Shown here in pieces: positions 36,155-42,824 of a stretch of 64,000 nucleotides of DNA. Position 1 is the stretch's first letter, and each line of letters starts with the position of its first letter. Position numbers and translations under genes: made by a program. This DNA comes from an uncultured Lacinutrix sp. (GTDB lineage: Bacteria > Bacteroidota > Bacteroidia > Flavobacteriales > Flavobacteriaceae): assembly GCF_947500605.1 (NCBI RefSeq), contig NZ_CANMSJ010000006.1, positions 62,001 through 126,000 of the forward strand. Direction: 5' to 3'. A model generated the notes under the pieces. That model was not told where the DNA came from. It ran no database searches and saw only the letters and a program-made list of their open reading frames with translations.

Positions 36155-36793
36155 TTATTCTTTACAAGATGCTATCATTGCTTCTGCACGCTCTTTTCCC
36201 CAATTAGGATGAAACTCAGATTCTGGTTTAAAGTTAACAAAAAGTTCTAAGGCTTTATCAAATTCCTTGCAAAATGGCTTAGTATCTTGCCCAAAATATC
36301 TTGCACTACCCATATTCCATTCTGCTTTATTTAAAACTACTCTTGGATTTTTAGGATCTAACTTTTGCGCTTTCATGTAAAGCTGTTCTACTTTTGGTGC
36401 CAGCGTCATCCCATATTTTGCACCATCGCTGGCAACATAAACCGTATATAATATGGCTTGCATTACTATAATTTCGGGATTTTCTTTAGAGTTTGTAGTC
36501 GCGTCATTAATAAAATCTTGCGCTCTTAATAATTGTGCATTTAAGGTTTTAGTGTCTTGCAGTTTTGTAAATCCGTCAAGAATTAAAACTTGTGCAGCAT
36601 AATAACTTGGTAACCAATTATCGTTTTCTGCGCTTGCAATACGCTCGAAAAGGTTTACCGCATCTTCGGTTTTGTTCTCTTGCCATAAAGCCATTGCTTT
36701 TTGCATGCCTGTTTGGTACTTGCTTTCGGTTTGTGTTTGCGCTTCTACTTGAGACGTTACAAGTAAAATAATAAAAAGTGCTAATCTATACAT
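36155..36793 (-). CDS. Exported TPR-like protein at the head of the LytS operon
   Basis: This protein has 212 residues from ATG 36793, which gives a clear signal peptide (YRLALFIILLVTSQVEAQ); the frame is open upstream but without support. The mature part is helical with TPR character (ALWQENKTEDAVNLFERIA, LYMKAQKLDPKNPRVVLNKAEW). It lies two bases before the kinase start, so it may be a periplasmic accessory to that sensor. No named family is recognised. Confidence 0.75.
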   Translation of the reverse strand: MYRLALFIILLVTSQVEAQTQTESKYQTGMQKAMALWQENKTEDAVNLFERIASAENDNWLPSYYAAQVLILDGFTKLQDTKTLNAQLLRAQDFINDATTNSKENPEIIVMQAILYTVYVASDGAKYGMTLAPKVEQLYMKAQKLDPKNPRVVLNKAEWNMGSARYFGQDTKPFCKEFDKALELFVNFKPESEFHPNWGKERAEAMIASCKE

Positions 36794-36816
36794 AATGGTG
36801 GTTTTTAATGTTGAGA

Positions 36817-36824
36817 CAAATATG
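36817..36824 (-). promoter_or_regulatory. Predicted -7 box of the TPR-LytS-2TM-LytTR operon
   Basis: CATATTTG on the minus strand is one base off TAnnTTTG and lies 23 bases upstream of the start chosen for the TPR-like gene. Confidence 0.4.
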
Positions 36825-36972
36825 CAACGGAATACCTGCTTTTTAAAAAGTGAATTACCGAGTTGTCGTTTTTTTATGCTGAATTGTATTTTCCGTCTTA
36901 AATTGATGCAAAATGTTGGCATTTAAACTAAACTTAGAGTTGCACCTTACTATTGTAATTAAAAAGTACTTC

Positions 36973-37049
36973 GCCTTTTTCTTCAAACCATCCCTATTTC
37001 GTTTTACATAATTTACCTTCCTTCAACTGAAGGAAGGAGCACTAAGCGA
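36973..37049. repeat. Inverted repeat flanking a two-gene membrane module (left copy)
   Basis: About 77 bases, containing TTCTTCAAACCATCC and the hairpin CCTTCCTTCAACTGAAGG. A reverse-complement copy is at 38178-38252. The two copies bracket the genes at 37159-38023. Confidence 0.75.
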
Positions 37050-37090
37050 GACTATTTAGTTATAGACATTGAATTTATTTCAATTAAAAT

Positions 37091-37118
37091 AAAATACGTG
37101 GTTCTACTTATTTTTTAT
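37091..37118. repeat. Short hairpin repeat, partial copy of the element at 39137 and 47811
   Basis: The core AAAATACGTGGTTCTA followed by a T run matches the first 25 or so bases of the longer elements at 39137-39298 and 47811-47969. Confidence 0.6.
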
Positions 37119-37158
37119 AAAGCAGATATTCCCTAAATTTAAGTCTTAAATAAAATGG

Positions 37159-37593
37159 ATGTCAGAAATTTTTACTCAAAAAGTGGTTTGGATAATTGTA
37201 CAAGTGTGCATTGGTATAATTATACTCTTAAATCTTATTTTAAACCTCAACAAAGTAAAAAACGATACTGTAAACAATAGGCTAAGTATTTGGGCTAGCG
37301 GAAAGTATTTTTTCATCACCTTTTTTTGGGGCGTATTAGGCGGACATTTTTTCTTAGGAAGCGCCAAGCCTCTATTCTGTTGTAATTGGTGGTTACCAGT
37401 TGCGCTTCTTGTAGTAATTACTGGTATACTAATGTTACTTAGAAATAAAATAAAGATAAAACCTTACCATCAAGTTATATTAATTATTTGTGGCTTGCTT
37501 TACGGTCATTTTGTGTGGTCTCAACGCCATGAAGACACTATTTTTGAAGATGGCAATTGCACCAATACCAACCTATTTTGTAACAATGATTGA
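37159..37593 (+). CDS. Small integral membrane protein, paralogue of the next gene
   Basis: This 144-residue protein has about four hydrophobic segments (VWIIVQVCIGIIILLNLIL, YFFITFFWGVLGGHFFLG, WLPVALLVVITGILMLL, VILIICGLLYGHFVW). No known family is recognised. The motif SGKYFFITFFWG near residues 49-60 is shared with the next protein (SGKYILTYFWG), and NNRLS precedes it as NNTIS does there, so the two are diverged paralogues. The stop overlaps the next start (ATGATTGA), which suggests coupled translation and perhaps a heteromeric membrane complex. Confidence 0.65.
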   Translation: MSEIFTQKVVWIIVQVCIGIIILLNLILNLNKVKNDTVNNRLSIWASGKYFFITFFWGVLGGHFFLGSAKPLFCCNWWLPVALLVVITGILMLLRNKIKIKPYHQVILIICGLLYGHFVWSQRHEDTIFEDGNCTNTNLFCNND

Positions 37594-38023
37594 GATAAAA
37601 AAAATAGTAAATAGCGAAGTTGTTATAAAAAGAATAGAATACTTTTTAATAACACTTTTTGTGGTGCTAATAGCCTGGGATTTATACTTAGCAGTTACAA
37701 AACCAGATAATAATACAATAAGCAGAGTCATACAAATTAATGTAGATAGCGGTAAATACATACTCACCTATTTTTGGGGCGCCATTTGTGCTAATGTATT
37801 TTTTCCGTTGCATCGTCCACCAAAAATTAACCCAACAGTAGGTACTATAATTATGTATGTAATTGCGTTATTAATTTGGATTGCAAATCCTAAAGAAACT
37901 GTAGAAGAGTTTCTTGATGCCGATTTATACCGTTATGGACTAGGTATGGTGTTTGGTTTTATTATCGGTTTTGTGTTTTGGAGACAGCAAGTTGGTAAAA
38001 CGCTGGAAGTTAAAGAAGAATAG
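37586..38023 (+). CDS. Small integral membrane protein, paralogue of the previous gene
   Basis: This protein has 145 residues from ATG 37586; longer in-frame starts lie inside the previous gene and would add a sequence unlike its paralogue. Segments: YFLITLFVVLIAWDLYLAV, YILTYFWGAICANVFFPL, VGTIIMYVIALLIWIA and GLGMVFGFIIGFVFW. It shares SGKYxxTxFWG with the preceding protein. The function is unknown. The pair is bracketed by inverted repeats (36973-37049 and 38178-38252). Confidence 0.65.
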   Translation: MIEIKKIVNSEVVIKRIEYFLITLFVVLIAWDLYLAVTKPDNNTISRVIQINVDSGKYILTYFWGAICANVFFPLHRPPKINPTVGTIIMYVIALLIWIANPKETVEEFLDADLYRYGLGMVFGFIIGFVFWRQQVGKTLEVKEE

Positions 38024-38100
38024 TATTTGGACTGAAAATAGATGTTTTGAGGAAAAAGAACGCCTCTTTCTTCCAATTTTAAAGCGAAATTAGAATTCAT

Positions 38101-38125
38101 TCTCCTCTTAGAAAATAAGAGGAGA
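38101..38125. other. Perfect hairpin after the membrane protein pair
   Basis: TCTCCTCTTA (38101-38110) and TAAGAGGAGA (38116-38125) form a 10-bp stem with a 5-base loop but no T run. It could protect the 3' end of the mRNA. Confidence 0.45.
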
Positions 38126-38177
38126 GCCACAATAAATAAAAATACAGGTAATAAATATAACTACCTGTATAAACACA

Positions 38178-38252
38178 ATCGCATGGCAGCTCCTTACTTC
38201 AGTTGAAGGAAGGTGGTTTTCGAAGAAAAACGGATGGTTTGAAGAAAAAGAC
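38178..38252. repeat. Inverted repeat flanking the two-gene membrane module (right copy)
   Basis: This is the reverse complement of the element at 36973-37049, with small differences and a shorter middle. Confidence 0.75.
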
Positions 38253-38293
38253 AAAGCACTTTTAAAATAAACAATATTAAAAAGTAACATTAC

Positions 38294-38791
38294 ATGATAA
38301 CAACAAAAACATACAAAGGTTTACTAATAGTCTTTAGTTTCCTACTATTAGCCAGTTGCAAAACCTATTTAGCACCAACTTACAACCAAGTAATTGTAGA
38401 TAAAGCAACCGAAGCAACAACAGAAACCTATCTGTTTTTAGCAACCGTTGCTGGTGGTAGCGATAATGACACTTATTTTAGTAGAGAAAGCACTTACAAC
38501 ACCCTAATTAGTAAGTTCGAAACCCTAAACTTACTCGCCAAAGCACGACCAATACCAAGTAATAAAACCACCCAACGTATAAACAATCTATTAGCCGAAC
38601 GTAACAGCCCATCCTCCTCTAGCGATTACCCAAGTGCTTTTGCCTTTAACCGTATTGTAGAAAACTTGGTTAAAATGAAAGAAACCGACCAAACCTCTGG
38701 TTTAAACCCAATAGTAGTAGAAGCCTTTAAAGGCGAAATTGAAATATTTTTAGACCAAGCCATAACTTACGAAAGCTTTTTAAAACGTTAA
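38294..38791 (+). CDS. Small lipoprotein of unknown function
   Basis: This 165-residue protein has a lipoprotein signal (LLIVFSFLLLASC, lipid Cys at residue 22). The mature part is helical and rich in Thr/Ser (YNQVIVDKATEATTETYLFL, ISKFETLNLLAKARPIPSN) with a low-complexity SSSSDYPSAF turn. I recognise no family. It lies four bases before a 105-residue gene, so the two form a small operon. Confidence 0.65.
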   Translation: MITTKTYKGLLIVFSFLLLASCKTYLAPTYNQVIVDKATEATTETYLFLATVAGGSDNDTYFSRESTYNTLISKFETLNLLAKARPIPSNKTTQRINNLLAERNSPSSSSDYPSAFAFNRIVENLVKMKETDQTSGLNPIVVEAFKGEIEIFLDQAITYESFLKR

Positions 38792-38795
38792 TAAT

Positions 38796-39113
38796 ATGAA
38801 CACCAAAACAGCCAACCTAATAGACTCTATAAAAAACGTAGCTTCCACAATACTAGAAAAAGACATTGCCTTGGTTACTGGTTTTAGCGAGCGCCAAATA
38901 GAAGCCATTTCTAAGCAAACCTTAATTATTAAAGCCGGTATTGCAACTGGTGAAATTGAAGACGATCTCATTACCTTTTTTCTCGACGGACTTAAACACA
39001 TGGTTACCAATTTTATAAACACACTTAAAGGCATACTAAAAGTAGTTTTAGAAAAAGTATGGAACGGCATTATTACTGTGCTTTACGAAGCTATTGGTAT
39101 TTTTCCTGTGTAA
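38796..39113 (+). CDS. Small helical protein of unknown function
   Basis: This 105-residue protein is all-helical by appearance, with an amphipathic C-terminal half (DGLKHMVTNFINTLKGILKV, VWNGIITVLYEAIGIF). There is no signal peptide and no recognised family. It is coupled to the lipoprotein gene four bases upstream and is followed by a repeat element whose first hairpin (39137-39160) ends in a T run and can act as its terminator. Confidence 0.55.
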   Translation: MNTKTANLIDSIKNVASTILEKDIALVTGFSERQIEAISKQTLIIKAGIATGEIEDDLITFFLDGLKHMVTNFINTLKGILKVVLEKVWNGIITVLYEAIGIFPV

Positions 39114-39136
39114 AAAACAGCTTCTTTTTAGCTTTT

Positions 39137-39298
39137 AAAATACGTAGTTCTACGTATTTTTTTTGTTATAAATTAAACTTAGCTTGCTGCTGAAAAAAAA
39201 TAAGGCAATTGAGGAAAACCGTAAGGATTTATTAATACTAATGGTTTTCTTTACATAATGAATATATAGTTAATAGTAACTGTATATAATTGTTAGGC
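39137..39298. repeat. Long interspersed hairpin element, copy 1, ending in a GTTAGGC core
   Basis: It opens with a hairpin TACGTAG/CTACGTA plus T run (terminator-like), contains GAAAACC ... GGTTTTC around GTAAGGATTTA, and ends TAATTGTTAGGC. About 160 bases align with 47811-47969. The terminal GTTAGGC (39292-39298) is the left boundary of the following gene module. Confidence 0.75.
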
Positions 39299-39323
39299 AA
39301 CATTTGACCAAAACCATAAAAAT

Positions 39324-39989
39324 TTGAAAAAACCAAAAAGCTTTGACAAACCAGAAGGAAAAGAACATCTTGACAAAGATTTTCTAGAAGAATTGAAACA
39401 TAAATTGTGGTCTACCAAAGGAATTCGATTTTATGCAAGTGATAGACTAAAAAAGATTTCTAAAATCTCTAATATTTGTACCAGTGTTCTATCTGTGTAT
39501 TTAATTATTTTCGGACTTCTCTCTGTATATAATATTTATAATCCATCTGCACAGCACCAAAATTTATTTGCATTCTCTATGACAGCAATTTCAATAATAT
39601 TATTGGTTTTTTCTGTTTTTGAGAATTCTCAAAATTATTTAGTCAAAGCTGAAAAATTTCACGATTGCTCATTAGATATCGCTGATTTATATAACGAACT
39701 TCAGAATTTTAAAACCTACGACACAAAAAGTTCCGACAAGGATAAACTGGAATATTGTAACGATATTCAGTCAAGGTATCAGAATATATTGAGAAGATAT
39801 GAAAATCACGACCAATTGGACCGACAAAAATTCAGAGCTGACAATATGGATTATTATAAATATCTAAAATGGCATTATTGGTGGAAAACTCAAATTATAT
39901 ATTTCTATAAAACAAAACTGATTTATTTATTCGCTATGGTAATTCCTGGATTGATATTAGGATATTTAATAATAAAAAACGTTGCCTAA
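39324..39989 (+). CDS. SLATT-domain membrane protein (predicted conflict effector)
   Basis: This 221-residue protein starts at TTG 39324. It matches the SLATT group (SMODS- and SLOG-associating 2TM effector domain), in the subtype opening with LKHKLWSTKGIRFYASDRLKK. Two helices follow (ICTSVLSVYLIIFGLLSVY; FAFSMTAISIILLVFSVF), then a helical region (AEKFHDCSLDIADLYNELQNF) and a third C-terminal helix (YLFAMVIPGLILGYLII). SLATT proteins are predicted to form pores or damage membranes in defence systems with nucleotide-signal or reverse-transcriptase partners; no such partner is adjacent. The last codons overlap GCCTAAC, the start of the following hairpin element. Confidence 0.75.
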   Translation: MKKPKSFDKPEGKEHLDKDFLEELKHKLWSTKGIRFYASDRLKKISKISNICTSVLSVYLIIFGLLSVYNIYNPSAQHQNLFAFSMTAISIILLVFSVFENSQNYLVKAEKFHDCSLDIADLYNELQNFKTYDTKSSDKDKLEYCNDIQSRYQNILRRYENHDQLDRQKFRADNMDYYKYLKWHYWWKTQIIYFYKTKLIYLFAMVIPGLILGYLIIKNVA

Positions 39990-40118
39990 CACCGTATAAA
40001 AATAATTGCGGTTTAGTGCTTAATCAAAGGTCGTTACGTGTTTGTAACGTCTGATTTTCCTTCGGAAAATCCTCGCATACAAACCCGCAACTATTCTTAT
40101 ACATCAACGTTGTAGGTA
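39981..40118. repeat. attC-like imperfect hairpin element, copy 1
   Basis: It runs from GTTGCCTAAC (39981-39990) through CCGTATAAAAATAATTGCGG, an inner hairpin GATTTTCC/GGAAAATC (40053-40071), and back through CCCGCAACTATTCTTATAC (40084-40102) to CAACGTTGTAGGTA. Left and right arms pair over about 20 bases with a few mismatches. It fills nearly all the space between two genes. A second, near-identical copy is at 40859-40980. Confidence 0.85.
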
Positions 40119-40137
40119 ATTTAAAATAGCCGAAATA

Positions 40138-40854
40138 ATGCAAGACATAAAAAAATCGATAAGCACCATTCTGTATGAAAGAACAACAAGTCCTTTTTAC
40201 GGAACATTAATTATTTCGTGGTTAGTTTGGAATTGGAAAATTATTTATTTGACATTTTTCATTTCAGAAAATAAAATAGTAACAAGCAAAATAGATTACA
40301 TAGTTGAAAATTATAGTGATTTTCATCATTTATTGACTTTCCCTTTGATTTCAACAATTGTACTAATCACTCTAATTCCATTTGTAGTAAACGGAGCTTA
40401 TTGGGTTTCGTTATCATTCGCTAATTGGAGATTAACACAAAAGAATTTTATAGAGAAAAAACAATTATTGACTGTTGAGCAATCTATTGAATTACGAGAA
40501 CAGATACTAAAACAAGAAGAAAGATTTTCAAAATTGGTAAATGACAAAAACTTGGAAATAGAACAGTTAAAAGAAATCATAAATGACTATGACTCTTCAA
40601 AAACACAAGTAGCAGATAATAGTAACGAAGAATTGGAAAAATTAGCGGACAGATTTAAGAGCAACAATTCGGAAATGACTACTCTTAATAATATTATTAG
40701 AGCTATTCAATCGAATTTCCGACAAGAAGATAAAGATGAAACGAGAAAAATATTATCTCTTTTAGAATCTTATTTAATTATTGACAAATCTGATTCACCA
40801 TTATATAAATTCACAACTAAAGGGAAGAGATTCTTAAGATACATAAATGAATAA
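40138..40854 (+). CDS. Membrane-anchored coiled-coil protein of unknown function
   Basis: This is a 238-residue protein. Two long hydrophobic segments come first (SPFYGTLIISWLVWNWKIIY, about 18-40; LLTFPLISTIVLITLIPFVV, about 63-85). A coiled coil follows over about 100-175 (FIEKKQLLTVEQSIELREQ, LVNDKNLEIEQLKEIINDYD) and a C-terminal ~60 residues that could be a small winged-helix fold ending in FTTKGKRFLRYI. No named family is recognised. Its frame is the only gene between two copies of the hairpin element. Confidence 0.6.
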   Translation: MQDIKKSISTILYERTTSPFYGTLIISWLVWNWKIIYLTFFISENKIVTSKIDYIVENYSDFHHLLTFPLISTIVLITLIPFVVNGAYWVSLSFANWRLTQKNFIEKKQLLTVEQSIELREQILKQEERFSKLVNDKNLEIEQLKEIINDYDSSKTQVADNSNEELEKLADRFKSNNSEMTTLNNIIRAIQSNFRQEDKDETRKILSLLESYLIIDKSDSPLYKFTTKGKRFLRYINE

Positions 40855-40858
40855 AAAC

Positions 40859-40980
40859 TACCTACAACACCGTATAAAAATAATTGCGGTTTAGTGCTTA
40901 ATCAAAGGTCGTTGCGTGTTTGTAACTTCTGATTTTCCTTCGAAAAATCCTCGCATACAAACCCACAAATATTCTTATGG
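40859..40980. repeat. attC-like imperfect hairpin element, copy 2 (right end degenerate)
   Basis: It begins TACCTACAAC (40859-40868), the exact reverse complement of the sequence that opens this gene module at 40109-40118, then repeats copy 1 almost base for base. Its right end stops at ATTCTTATGG and lacks the ACATCAACGTT of copy 1. Confidence 0.85.
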
Positions 40981-40987
40981 ATAAAAT

Positions 40988-41449
40988 ATAAAAAAATATT
41001 TCTTAATAATAATTCTATTTTTCATCGTAACGTATGCACAAAATGAAATTGTATATAAAAAACCTGCAGATAAAATTATTAAGTTTGAATCAGAAAGATA
41101 TTCTTATAGTGATAACAGTCCAGGGATTTTATGGTCAGATAAAAAAACGGAAATCTTATTAATAAATGATAGTACTTGGATATTTAATATCCCAGCAAAG
41201 AATAAAACTCTTGAAATACTAATTATTAGAGGACCAGAAGAATCCGTAATTAATCGAATATTTACAGTAAATAGAGAAATGAAAATTAATGGATATTTAA
41301 TTAAAGAAAATCAAACAATCACTCTATTATTAAGAAATGAAGTCAATTGTGAAAAAATAGAAATTTCATACAGAAATGTAAAAAATGAATTAAAAAGTTT
41401 TACAACAACAACAACATATAAAAACAATTACCATATCGATCTAAAATAG
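40988..41449 (+). CDS. Small exported protein lacking a canonical start codon
   Basis: The frame is open from 40985 to the TAG at 41447. It reads as a good signal peptide (KKYFLIIILFFIVTYA, then QNEIVYKKP) followed by about 135 residues of beta-rich sequence (ILWSDKKTEILLINDSTWIF, TLEILIIRGPEESVINRIF, GYLIKENQTITLLLRNEV). The codon where Met is expected, before KKYF, is ATA (40988) and no ATG, GTG or TTG lies nearby in frame. The gene is either started at a rare codon or silenced by a point change or a 5' truncation next to the degenerate end of the hairpin element. No family is recognised. It is not an artefact: the whole frame is protein-like. Confidence 0.5.
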   Translation: MKKYFLIIILFFIVTYAQNEIVYKKPADKIIKFESERYSYSDNSPGILWSDKKTEILLINDSTWIFNIPAKNKTLEILIIRGPEESVINRIFTVNREMKINGYLIKENQTITLLLRNEVNCEKIEISYRNVKNELKSFTTTTTYKNNYHIDLK

Positions 41450-41463
41450 AAATAGTTACACAT

Positions 41464-41545
41464 GTTAGACTTTTGAATTTTCTGTAAAAATTACTTTCAA
41501 GCAAATACTAAACTATTCTTATAAAAGACCACATCAACAAAAACG
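41464..41545. repeat. Degenerate right arm of the hairpin element before the AbiJ-like gene
   Basis: GTTAGAC at 41464-41470 resembles the GTTnnnn module start. AACTATTCTTATA followed by ACATCAAC (about 41510-41538) resembles the right arm of the elements at 39981 and 40859, with an insertion. Confidence 0.4.
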
Positions 41546-41558
41546 AAAAATCAAATAA

Positions 41559-42398
41559 ATGAAATTGAAATTTTCTGAAAGATTAGGATTATTTAAACCA
41601 AAAACAATTATTCCTAAAGAACAAATACCTGAAGATTTACGTAATACTCTTTGGTCAGTCATTTGTGATGAAACATTTAACAAACTTTCTAATGATGCTC
41701 CCTATGGTTCAGGACTTTCTGATTTAGCAGAATTTTTTCGCGTTTTATGGAGAGATTTTTTCAAAAAACCAATTGACAATTTAACTATAATAGATAGAAG
41801 TATTTATACTGAAGATTCTTATAGTTTTATCCGTAAATGGTTTTTTAATGCTAAATGGTATGAGGTTTATGAGTATTTGGAATTTTGTGCAGACATATTC
41901 GGGGAAGATTTTGTGAGAGTGTGTAATCCATATTTAGAAAGAGAACTATCTGGATTTCGTTTTGTCGGGCTTTCACTTTTAGAAATAGATTCTACAGAAG
42001 AAGTTAATGAAATAGAAAAATCTTTAAATTCTGGAATTAAATATAGACCTGTAATAATTCATATTGAAAGTTCGCTTAAATTACTTACTGATAAAAGAAA
42101 ACCAGATTATAGAAATTCTATAAAAGAATCAATTTCTGCAGTTGAATCCTTATGTAAGATAATTATTGGAAATGAAAATACTACTTTAGGACAAGCATTA
42201 AAGATATTAGATAAACAAAAACCAATACCAAAAAGTCTAAAATCTGGGTTTAGTGCAATTTATGGTTATGCTTCAGAAAATGGAGGTATTAGACATGGAT
42301 TATTAGATGATGATATTACACCTCAACTTGAAGAAGCTCGTTTTATGCTCATTGCTTGTTCGGCTTTTGTGAATTATTTAATCATTAGGAATAAATAA
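41559..42398 (+). CDS. AbiJ-like abortive infection protein (N-terminal domain 4 type, HEPN-like C terminus)
   Basis: This is a 279-residue protein. The N terminus (KFSERLGLFKP, IPEDLRNTLWSVI) matches the AbiJ N-terminal domain 4 pattern, found in abortive phage-infection proteins. The C-terminal ~100 residues have the layout of an AbiJ-type HEPN domain: YRNSIKESISAVESLCKII, GQALKILDKQ, LKSGFSAIYGYASENGGIRHG with an Arg-His pair, and a final helix with ARFMLIACSAFVNYLI. HEPN proteins are commonly RNases, although the Arg-His spacing here is not the classic RxxxxH. The likely role is phage defence by host shutdown. No antitoxin is adjacent. Confidence 0.7.
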   Translation: MKLKFSERLGLFKPKTIIPKEQIPEDLRNTLWSVICDETFNKLSNDAPYGSGLSDLAEFFRVLWRDFFKKPIDNLTIIDRSIYTEDSYSFIRKWFFNAKWYEVYEYLEFCADIFGEDFVRVCNPYLERELSGFRFVGLSLLEIDSTEEVNEIEKSLNSGIKYRPVIIHIESSLKLLTDKRKPDYRNSIKESISAVESLCKIIIGNENTTLGQALKILDKQKPIPKSLKSGFSAIYGYASENGGIRHGLLDDDITPQLEEARFMLIACSAFVNYLIIRNK

Positions 42399-42403
42399 GT
42401 ACT

Positions 42404-42415
42404 GTTGCTAGCAAC
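42404..42415. repeat. Palindrome between the AbiJ-like gene and the next small gene
   Basis: GTTGCTAGCAAC is a perfect 12-bp palindrome starting 5 bases after the AbiJ stop. Its ends (GTTG ... CAAC) match the ends of the hairpin modules, so it may be a collapsed boundary element. Confidence 0.45.
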
Positions 42416-42430
42416 ACATATAATTTAAAA

Positions 42431-42733
42431 ATGATTAACAACAGTAAAATATCAAAAAACATTAACCAATGGCATATTGAATATGACCAAAACGAATTCC
42501 TATCAAACGAAAATTGGTTAGCCACTGCTGAAAAAGCAGAAGATATTTTACAGTTAAGTTATATTAATAAAAAAGGACCAATTTTAGATGTTGGATTCTA
42601 CAGAGAATGTTATAAAATCTATGTTATTTATAATAATGATTGGGAAAAGCCTAAAGAAGTATTTGAATCTAATAAAACCGAATTTATAGAAAGTAAACTC
42701 TATGAACTGATTGACAAATATGCAAATGGTTAA
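42431..42733 (+). CDS. Small cytosolic protein of unknown function
   Basis: This 100-residue protein has no signal peptide or membrane segment. Its middle part (GPILDVGFYRECYKIYVIYN, KTEFIESKLYELIDKYANG) looks like a compact alpha/beta fold of a type often found next to accessory genes in Bacteroidota, but I cannot name a family. It ends the accessory block; a bidirectional terminator follows. Confidence 0.6.
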   Translation: MINNSKISKNINQWHIEYDQNEFLSNENWLATAEKAEDILQLSYINKKGPILDVGFYRECYKIYVIYNNDWEKPKEVFESNKTEFIESKLYELIDKYANG

Positions 42734-42763
42734 TCTATAAGTAGACTTAAAACCACCACAAAA

Positions 42764-42797
42764 AAAACACCTCTTCATATAAATAAAGAGGTGTTTT
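42764..42797. terminator. Bidirectional terminator
   Basis: A 12-bp stem AAAACACCTCTT / AAGAGGTGTTTT (42764-42775, 42786-42797) carries an A run before and T after it. It separates convergent transcription units. Confidence 0.85.
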
Positions 42798-42824
42798 AAT
42801 AAAAATATGAATGTCTATTTTGTT

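Noticed and set aside
36794-36922. N-terminal extension of the TPR-like gene
   Set aside because: It would put 43 basic residues before the signal peptide and overlap the predicted -7 box.
37490-37585. Longer start for the second membrane paralogue
   Set aside because: The 32 extra residues lie inside the previous gene and have no counterpart in its paralogue; ATG 37586 gives the usual overlapping start.
39300-42760. Search for an integrase, transposase or phage gene to explain the modules
   Set aside because: No tyrosine recombinase signature, DDE motif or phage protein was seen in any frame of the window.
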